Shown here one piece after another: positions 57,697-64,000 of a stretch of DNA of 64,000 bases (the stretch's first letter is position 1; every line of letters starts with the position of its first letter). The stretch is from Variovorax ginsengisoli (GTDB lineage: Bacteria > Pseudomonadota > Gammaproteobacteria > Burkholderiales > Burkholderiaceae_C). The translations under genes were made by a program, and so were the position numbers. The stretch lies in the NCBI RefSeq assembly GCF_030811835.1, contig NZ_JAUSRO010000005.1, forward strand, positions 330,049 to 394,048, read 5' to 3'. Under the pieces are notes generated by a model. That model saw only the letters and a program-made list of their open reading frames with translations, had not been told where the DNA came from and did no database searches.

Positions 57697-58641
57697 TCAC
57701 TTTCGATACGGTGCAAGTCCGGGGTCCGCGGGAACCAGGTGCCGCCATGGGAACACATCCTGTGCGAAGTGGCTGACGTACCCGCCGATCGTTGACTGGA
57801 TGACCATGAATTGCAGCGCTGGCCGCAAGCCTTGCAGGTGCTGCAGCTGCGCCAGGTCCAGGCAGGTGTTGCGCAGCCTCAGCACGCGCAGTTGCGCGCC
57901 CATGGGGCTCTGCAGCAGGGCCTCGTAGTCTTCGAAGGCCGTGATGCCGTCGGGCGCCCGGTCGGCCGGCCACGCCATCTGCTGCTCGGTGGATTCTGAA
58001 AAGTCCAGCAGCTTCAGCCCGGGCAGCTGCGCGGCCTTGGCGAGGTTGCCAATGAACCGCTGGGTGTCGAAATGAGCGCCAATGCACAGGCAGGTCAGCT
58101 GCGGCAGCGGCACGGCGAAGAAGTCGGCATCCGGCGCGTTCGGCACGGTGAGTTCGCTCAGATGCGGCGTCTTGCGCACCCAGCGCGCGATGTCGCCGCC
58201 TTCCTCGAGAATGCGGCCGCTCGCGCACACGACCGACTGGTTGTGGTCCTCCGGCTGCGTCGGCTTGATGAACAGCGAGCGCAGGCGCGGGAAGGTCACC
58301 GGGCTGTCGAGCAGCGGCGCGAAGGTCCAGTCGCGGGTGCCGTTGGCGCCGCTGTCGACGCCGCTGAACGACAGCGAGGTGATGCCGTCGGCCACGTCCT
58401 GGCGGCTCAGGCAGGCGAGGGTCTCCTCGAAGGCTTCCCCCCAGGTTTCGCCGAAGTACTCGACGTGCCACCCCTGGCGCATCGGCGCCAGGGCGAGGCG
58501 CGTGAAGTCGCTTTCGTAGAGCGGCACCGTCAGCGGGTCTTCGGGCGCGCCGTCGTTGCGCTCGGCTGCGGTGAGCAGTGCCAGATCATGCAGGCGGTGC
58601 GGCAGCAGGCGCAATGCGTCGGGAAGCGATGCGATCGTCAT
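57697..58641 (-). CDS. leucine-rich-repeat-like protein of unknown function
   Basis: A 314-residue protein. From about residue 85 it has recurring leucine-rich units such as ITSLSFSGV, FPRLRSLFI, TPHLSELTV, LPQLTCLCI, LPGLKLLDF and AQLRVLRLRNT, consistent with an LRR solenoid. The N-terminal 80 residues (MTIASLPDALRLLPHRLHDLALL) resemble bacterial LRR proteins that accompany housekeeping genes. I do not recognise a named family with certainty. No signal peptide or membrane segment is present. Its ATG overlaps the murU stop by 4 nt, so it is translated with murU and speD. Confidence 0.75.
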   Translation of the reverse strand: MTIASLPDALRLLPHRLHDLALLTAAERNDGAPEDPLTVPLYESDFTRLALAPMRQGWHVEYFGETWGEAFEETLACLSRQDVADGITSLSFSGVDSGANGTRDWTFAPLLDSPVTFPRLRSLFIKPTQPEDHNQSVVCASGRILEEGGDIARWVRKTPHLSELTVPNAPDADFFAVPLPQLTCLCIGAHFDTQRFIGNLAKAAQLPGLKLLDFSESTEQQMAWPADRAPDGITAFEDYEALLQSPMGAQLRVLRLRNTCLDLAQLQHLQGLRPALQFMVIQSTIGGYVSHFAQDVFPWRHLVPADPGLAPYRK

Positions 58642-59408
58642 GTGTGGGGTACCGAAGGTGCGCCGGCATTGAGTTGCCACAGGCGCTCTGGTGTGCCCAC
58701 GTCGGTCCAGGCGCCGTTGTAGCGTTCGGCGCTCACCCTGCCGTCGGCCATGGCTGCGCGCAGGATCGGCGCCAGCGGGGCCTTGTGGCCCTGGGGGTTG
58801 CCGGGCGCGATGTCGCAGTACGGCGGCGAGAACAGCGCGGCGCGGTAGAGGCCGATGGTGGAGAAGGTGAATGTTTCTGGTTCTGGCGCGGTGTCGAGGG
58901 CCAGCCCTTCCGGCGACAGGCCGAAATCGCCCTTGAGGTTGTGCGCCGGGTTGGGCACCAGCCAAAGATGGGCGAGCTTGCCGCTGGCGACGAAGCGCGT
59001 GGCCGCCTCCTGCGTGAAGCGAAAGCCGGGCATGTAGATGTCGCCGGCCGCCACCCAGAAGACGTCGCCCAGCCAGGGCAGCGCACGCACGATGCCGCCA
59101 GCGGTCTCCAGCGCGCCGCCGAAATCGTGGCCTTCGTGGGAGTAGCGGATCGACATCGACGACATCGACGACTGGGCCTGCGGCCCGCCTGCGTCGAAAC
59201 GGTCGCCGAACCGCGCGGGAATCAGGTCGCCGAGCCAGTCGGTGTTGATCACCAGGTCGTGGAAGCCACCCGCGGCCAGCGCCTCCATCGGCCACTGCAT
59301 CAACGGCTTGCCCCGCACTTCGAGCAGCGGCTTGGGCAGCGTGTCGGTGAGTGGTCGCATGCGCTGGCCACGGCCCGCGGCGAGGATCATGGCGGTCACG
59401 TCGCTCAT
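58638..59408 (-). CDS. murU: N-acetylmuramate alpha-1-phosphate uridylyltransferase MurU
   Basis: A 256-residue nucleotidyltransferase. The N-terminal signature ILAAGRGQRMRPLTDTLPKPLLEV is the NTP-binding loop, VINTDWLGDLI and ETAGGIVRALPWLG match MurU-type enzymes, and AAGDIY supplies the metal-binding aspartate. MurU makes UDP-MurNAc from MurNAc 1-phosphate, completing the wall-recycling route begun by AmgK (36526-37611 here). In P. putida the two genes are adjacent; in this genome they are about 21 kb apart. It overlaps speD and the LRR-like gene by 4 nt each. Confidence 0.88.
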   Translation of the reverse strand: MSDVTAMILAAGRGQRMRPLTDTLPKPLLEVRGKPLMQWPMEALAAGGFHDLVINTDWLGDLIPARFGDRFDAGGPQAQSSMSSMSIRYSHEGHDFGGALETAGGIVRALPWLGDVFWVAAGDIYMPGFRFTQEAATRFVASGKLAHLWLVPNPAHNLKGDFGLSPEGLALDTAPEPETFTFSTIGLYRAALFSPPYCDIAPGNPQGHKAPLAPILRAAMADGRVSAERYNGAWTDVGTPERLWQLNAGAPSVPHT

Positions 59409-59791
59409 GCCATCGCCTCGTTCTGGCCGCGCTGCAGCGCATGCCGTTGCACGCGTCCCGGGCGGAACACCGCTTCGAGCGCGGCCATCACCGCATGCGC
59501 CTTGGCCGAATGGTCGGCGCTGAAGTTGCAGACGTACACGTCGAGCGTCACGCCGCCGCGCTCGGGCCAGGTGTGCACGCACAGGTGCGATTCAGCCAGC
59601 AGCACCGTGGCGGTGACACCGCCGGGGCCGTCCGGCCGTGCGGCGAAGGCGTGCACGAGGCTGCCGACGGCCTGCAGGCCGGCCTCCTCGACGGTGCGCA
59701 CGCACATCGCGCCGAGTGCCGGCGCGTCGGTCAGCCAGTGCGGTGCGCCCTGGCAATCGTGGAGGTCGGCGGTGAGGTGCAGCCCTTGCAT
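59405..59791 (-). CDS. speD: S-adenosylmethionine decarboxylase proenzyme
   Basis: A 128-residue pyruvoyl-dependent enzyme of the short prokaryotic class. The self-cleavage site is E67-S68 in AESHLCVHTWPE, and H73 and C88 (YVC) have the same spacing from S68 as His68 and Cys83 from Ser63 in the Thermotoga enzyme. It makes decarboxylated SAM, the aminopropyl donor for spermidine. The ATG at 59791 (MQGLHLTADLHDC) gives the usual length; a GTG at 59845 is an unlikely alternative. No speE is adjacent; the nearest aminopropyltransferase is the membrane-fused one at 49089-50645. Confidence 0.93.
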   Translation of the reverse strand: MQGLHLTADLHDCQGAPHWLTDAPALGAMCVRTVEEAGLQAVGSLVHAFAARPDGPGGVTATVLLAESHLCVHTWPERGGVTLDVYVCNFSADHSAKAHAVMAALEAVFRPGRVQRHALQRGQNEAMA

Positions 59792-59903
59792 GAGGGGCAC
59801 TCTAGCAGCCCGTCGGGCTCTTTCCCGGGAGGCCGGGGCGGTCACGGGTCGCGGTCGTTAAAATAGCGAGTTCCCTAACCTGCTCCCCCCTGAAAGCCAA
59901 CCG

Positions 59904-62015
59904 ATGGCCCACCAAGCCTTGATGGCCAACGCGATCCGCGCGCTGGCAATGGATGCCGTTCAACTCGCGAACTCGGGCCATCCGGGCGCGCCGATGGGCA
60001 TGGCCGACATGGCCGTCGCTCTGTGGGGCGACCACCTGCGTTTCAACCCGGCCAACCCGCACTGGCTCGACCGCGACCGCTTCGTGCTGTCGAACGGCCA
60101 CGCCTCGATGCTGCTGTACGCGGTGCTGCACCTGACCGGCTACGCGCTGTCGATCGACGACCTCAAGCAGTTCCGCAAGCTGCACAGCAAGACGCCGGGT
60201 CATCCCGAGATCGACGTCACGCCGGGCGTGGAAACCACCACCGGTCCGCTGGGCCAGGGCATCACCAACGCGGTCGGCTTCGCGCTGGCCGAGAAGCTGC
60301 TCGCTGCCGAATTCAACCGTGATGGCCACACCATCGTCGACCACCACACCTACGCCTTCCTGGGCGACGGTTGCCTGATGGAAGGCATCAGCCACGAAGC
60401 CATCGGCCTGGCCGGCGCCTGGCGCCTGGGCAAGCTGATCGCGCTGTACGACGACAACGGCATCAGCATCGACGGCAAGGTCGCCCCCTGGTTCATCGAC
60501 AACACCGCGCTGCGTTTCGAGGCGCACGGCTGGAACACCATCGGCCCGATCGACGGCAACGACGCGCAGGCGGTGTCCAAGGCCATCGCGCAGGCCAAGA
60601 CCAACGCCGACAACAAACCCACGCTGATCCTCTGCAAGACGCAGATCGGCAAGGGCAGCCCCAACCGCGCCGGCACCGCCAAGGCCCACGGCGAAGCGCT
60701 GGGTGCCGAGGAAATCGCGCTGACCCGCACCGCGCTCGACTGGCCCTACGCGCCCTTCGAGATCCCCGAGGCGGTGTACGCCGACTGGAACCACAAGGAC
60801 GCCGGCGCCAAGGTCGAGGCCGAGTGGAACGAGCGTTTTGCAGCCTACAGCGCGGCCTTCCCCGAGCTGGCCGCGGAGTTCACGCGCCGCATGAAGGGCG
60901 AGCTGCCCAAGAACTTCCACCAGGTCGCCTTCGACACCGTGGTCGCTGCCCATACCAAGGCCGAGACTGTGGCCAGCCGCAAGGCCTCGCAGCTCGCGCT
61001 GGAAGCCTTCACGGCCGCACTGCCCGAAATGCTCGGCGGCAGCGCCGACCTGACCGGCTCCAACCTGACCAACACCAAGAGCACGCCGGCGCTGCGCTTC
61101 GACGAAACCGGTGGCGTGGTGCTCGAAGCACCGAAGGCGGCTGCCCAAGGCTCGGAAGACGAGGCCAAGCCTGCCAGCAGCGCCGATGCCGCACCCGCGC
61201 CCGCGCCGCACGGCCTGATCGGCCGCCACATCAACTACGGCGTGCGCGAGTTCGGCATGGCGGCCATCATGAACGGTGTGGCGCTGCATGGCGGCTACAT
61301 CCCCTACGGCGGCACCTTCCTGACCTTCAGCGACTACAGCCGCAATGCCATCCGCATGGCCGCGCTGATGAAGCACCGCGTGATCCACGTGTTCACGCAC
61401 GACTCCATCGGCCTGGGCGAAGACGGCCCGACGCACCAGTCGATCGAGCATGCCGCCAGCCTGCGACTGATCCCCAACCTGGACGTCTGGCGTCCGGGCG
61501 ACACGGCCGAAACCGCCGTGGCCTGGGCCGTTGCGCTGCAGAACCAGTCGCGCCCGACCGCGCTGCTGCTGAGCCGCCAGAACATCGCCTACGCCGCCAA
61601 GGACGAACTGGGCGACATCAGCCGCGGTGCGTACGTGCTGTCCGAGCCCGAGGCGGTCGGCCTGAAGAACAAGAAGACGGTGGCCGTGCTGATCGCGACC
61701 GGCTCCGAGGTTCAGCTCGCGCTGGCCGCGCAGAAGCTGCTGGCGGCCAAGAAGATTGCCGTGCGCGTGGTGTCGATGCCCTCGACCACCACCTTCGACC
61801 GCCAGGACGTCGCCTACAAGAAGGCCGTGTTGCCGAAGAAGCTGCCGCGCATCGCCGTGGAAATGGGCTGCACCGGTGGCTGGTGGAAGTACGGCTGCGC
61901 CGCGGTCGTCGGCATCGACACCTTCGGCGAGTCGGCGCCTGCGCCGGACCTCTTCAAGCACTTCGGGTTCACGGCGGAAAACGTCGCCGCCACCGTCGAG
62001 GCCGCGTTGGCTTGA
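59904..62015 (+). CDS. tkt: transketolase
   Basis: A 703-residue thiamin-diphosphate enzyme of the pentose phosphate and Calvin-type pathways. The ThDP-binding motif [13 protein letters not shown] leads to DDNGISIDG; the middle domain has GREF-type [13 protein letters not shown] and [14 protein letters not shown] with its catalytic residues. An Ala/Pro/Glu-rich segment near residues 409-436 ([20 protein letters not shown]) is an insert that makes the protein longer than the usual 660-680 residues. The gene is divergent from speD and followed by gap, with a dispersed repeat between. Confidence 0.95.
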   Translation: MAHQALMANAIRALAMDAVQLANSGHPGAPMGMADMAVALWGDHLRFNPANPHWLDRDRFVLSNGHASMLLYAVLHLTGYALSIDDLKQFRKLHSKTPGHPEIDVTPGVETTTGPLGQGITNAVGFALAEKLLAAEFNRDGHTIVDHHTYAFLGDGCLMEGISHEAIGLAGAWRLGKLIALYDDNGISIDGKVAPWFIDNTALRFEAHGWNTIGPIDGNDAQAVSKAIAQAKTNADNKPTLILCKTQIGKGSPNRAGTAKAHGEALGAEEIALTRTALDWPYAPFEIPEAVYADWNHKDAGAKVEAEWNERFAAYSAAFPELAAEFTRRMKGELPKNFHQVAFDTVVAAHTKAETVASRKASQLALEAFTAALPEMLGGSADLTGSNLTNTKSTPALRFDETGGVVLEAPKAAAQGSEDEAKPASSADAAPAPAPHGLIGRHINYGVREFGMAAIMNGVALHGGYIPYGGTFLTFSDYSRNAIRMAALMKHRVIHVFTHDSIGLGEDGPTHQSIEHAASLRLIPNLDVWRPGDTAETAVAWAVALQNQSRPTALLLSRQNIAYAAKDELGDISRGAYVLSEPEAVGLKNKKTVAVLIATGSEVQLALAAQKLLAAKKIAVRVVSMPSTTTFDRQDVAYKKAVLPKKLPRIAVEMGCTGGWWKYGCAAVVGIDTFGESAPAPDLFKHFGFTAENVAATVEAALA

Positions 62016-62018
62016 GCT

Positions 62019-62112
62019 CTCCCCCAGTCTTCGCGCACTTCGTGTCGCTGCGCCTTCCCCCTCACCGGGGGCAACACCAGCGGCCCGGCAAAGCCGGTTC
62101 CGCGGTGTTCTC
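62019..62112. repeat. dispersed intergenic repeat, copy C (inverted)
   Basis: About 94 bp that, read on the minus strand, matches copies at 14331-14414 and 28098-28184. CCCCC (62057-62061) and GGGGG (62067-62071) enclose a 5-nt loop that differs from the GCAA of the other copies, while the stem is kept. It fills most of the tkt-gap spacer. Confidence 0.75.
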
Positions 62113-62119
62113 CGAATGA

Positions 62120-63166
<1,047 letters not shown>

Positions 63167-63178
63167 GGGCTCGGCCTG

Positions 63179-63202
63179 GCGCGCTGCCGGACGGCGGCGC
63201 GC
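63179..63202. terminator. GC-rich hairpin after gap
   Basis: GCGCGCTGCC (63179-63188) pairs with GGCGGCGCGC (63193-63202), with one U-G pair and the loop GGAC. It starts 12 nt after the gap stop. There is no T-run, so it is only a candidate terminator. Confidence 0.4.
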
Positions 63203-63262
63203 TGGGCAAGGCCGCAAGGCCGGCAGTCAGAAGGCGAACCTGCCAGTCAGGCCTCAGCGTGT

Positions 63263-64000
63263 TCAGCGTGCTGCGGCACGCCCGTTCTGCTCGGTGGACT
63301 TGAAGACGCTGACGGTATGCGAGAGCACATCCGCCTGCGTCTGCAATGCGACGGCCGACGCAGCCGAGGCTTCGACCAGCGCTGCATTCTGTTGCGTGAC
63401 CTGATCCATCTGCGTGATCGCCTCATTGATCTGCTCGATGCCGGTCGTCTGCTCCTGAGAGGCGGCGGTGATCTCGCCCATGATGTCCGTCACGCGCCGT
63501 ACGCTTTCGACGATCTCCTGCATGGTTCGGCCGGCTTTTTCCACCTGTGCGCTGCCGGTATCGACCTTCTGGACAGAGTCGTCGATCAGCATTTTGATCT
63601 CTTTGGCGGCGGCCGCCGAGCGCTGCGCGAGATTGCGCACCTCGCTTGCCACGACGGCGAAGCCGCGACCTTGTTCGCCGGCGCGCGCGGCCTCCACGGC
63701 GGCGTTCAGCGCCAGGATGTTGGTCTGGAATGCAATGCCGTCGATGACCGAGATGATGTCCACGATGCGGCGAGAAGAGGTGTTGATCGAGCTCATCGTT
63801 TCGACCACCTGGAGCACGACGTCACCGCCACGCACAGCGACCGCGGACGCAGAGGCGGCCAGTTCGTTGGCCTGGACCGCATTTTCGGCGTTCTGCTTGA
63901 CGGTCGAGGTCAGTTGTTCCATGGACGCGGCGGTCTGCTCCAATGCGGATGCCTGCGCTTCCGTCCGCGAGGAAAGGTTCTGGTTGCCTTGCGTGATCTG
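63263..64000 (-). CDS. methyl-accepting chemotaxis protein, C-terminal part
   Basis: The frame is open to the window edge, so the 5' part (ligand-binding and membrane domains) lies outside. About 245 residues of the cytoplasmic signalling domain are present. The hairpin tip [20 protein letters not shown] followed by [17 protein letters not shown] is nearly invariant in chemoreceptors and contacts CheA and CheW. Methylation-helix stretches flank it. The C-terminus has no pentapeptide tether for CheR. It is convergent to gap. Confidence 0.92.
   Translation of the reverse strand, partial: QITQGNQNLSSRTEAQASALEQTAASMEQLTSTVKQNAENAVQANELAASASAVAVRGGDVVLQVVETMSSINTSSRRIVDIISVIDGIAFQTNILALNAAVEAARAGEQGRGFAVVASEVRNLAQRSAAAAKEIKMLIDDSVQKVDTGSAQVEKAGRTMQEIVESVRRVTDIMGEITAASQEQTTGIEQINEAITQMDQVTQQNAALVEASAASAVALQTQADVLSHTVSVFKSTEQNGRAAAR

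Overview
This window is a GC-rich bacterial chromosome segment, most likely from Burkholderiales and within it a Comamonadaceae (Variovorax/Acidovorax-like) species. That assignment is an inference from gene content and order: dnaA-dnaN-gyrB beside rpmH-rnpA-yidD-yidC-mnmE, metX-metW, lptD-surA-rsmA, the DUF3649/PepSY/DUF3325 iron trio, and frequent GTG/TTG starts. The window spans the probable replication-origin neighbourhood. I saw no rRNA, tRNA, CRISPR array, insertion sequence or prophage.

Layout. 1-4.7 kb: a small membrane protein, two tandem paralogous secreted proteins, a three-gene ABC exporter and a small HNH-like protein. 4.8-11.6 kb: a GntR/HutC regulator with a palindromic operator, then a tightly packed cluster of dienelactone-hydrolase-like enzyme, SDR dehydrogenase and a complete LivJHMGF-type importer, which looks like an uptake-and-catabolism unit for a carboxylated compound. 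11.7-21.3 kb: the origin block, with gyrB, dnaN and dnaA on the minus strand and rpmH, rnpA, yidD, yidC and mnmE on the plus strand. 21.4-26.5 kb: a CPA2 antiporter, the LPS genes kdsD-kdsC-lptC and an SDR. 26.5-31.3 kb: a glycine-rich RRM protein, a TMEM165/GDT1-type Mn exporter behind a yybP-ykoY Mn riboswitch, metX-metW behind a SAM-II riboswitch, a YigZ protein and a bactofilin. 31.2-37.6 kb: DUF72, two M20-type peptidases, a YidB-like protein, rsmE and the MurNAc kinase amgK. 37.8-43.6 kb: lptD-surA-rsmA, then a barnase-type RNase with its barstar inhibitor.

43.7-52.3 kb: maeB, then a five-gene cluster of SPFH-SHOCT protein, Zn-ribbon/DUF4178 protein, DUF350 membrane protein, membrane-anchored spermidine-synthase-like enzyme and a Tat-exported FAD lipoprotein. 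A short SpeD (AdoMet decarboxylase) lies nearby at 59.4 kb in an operon with murU, so the donor for aminopropyl transfer may be made locally. This cluster is the most interesting poorly characterised system here. 52.4-56.2 kb: a phytase-like esterase and a Fur-controlled DUF3649-PepSY-DUF3325 iron operon. 56.3-64 kb: pepP, an LRR-like protein, murU, speD, tkt, gap and the 3' part of a chemotaxis receptor cut by the window edge.

A dispersed repeat of about 85-95 bp with a conserved C5/G5 hairpin occurs three times (14.3, 28.1 and 62.0 kb). Several RNA regulators are readable directly, and most operons use 4-nt ATGA overlaps.
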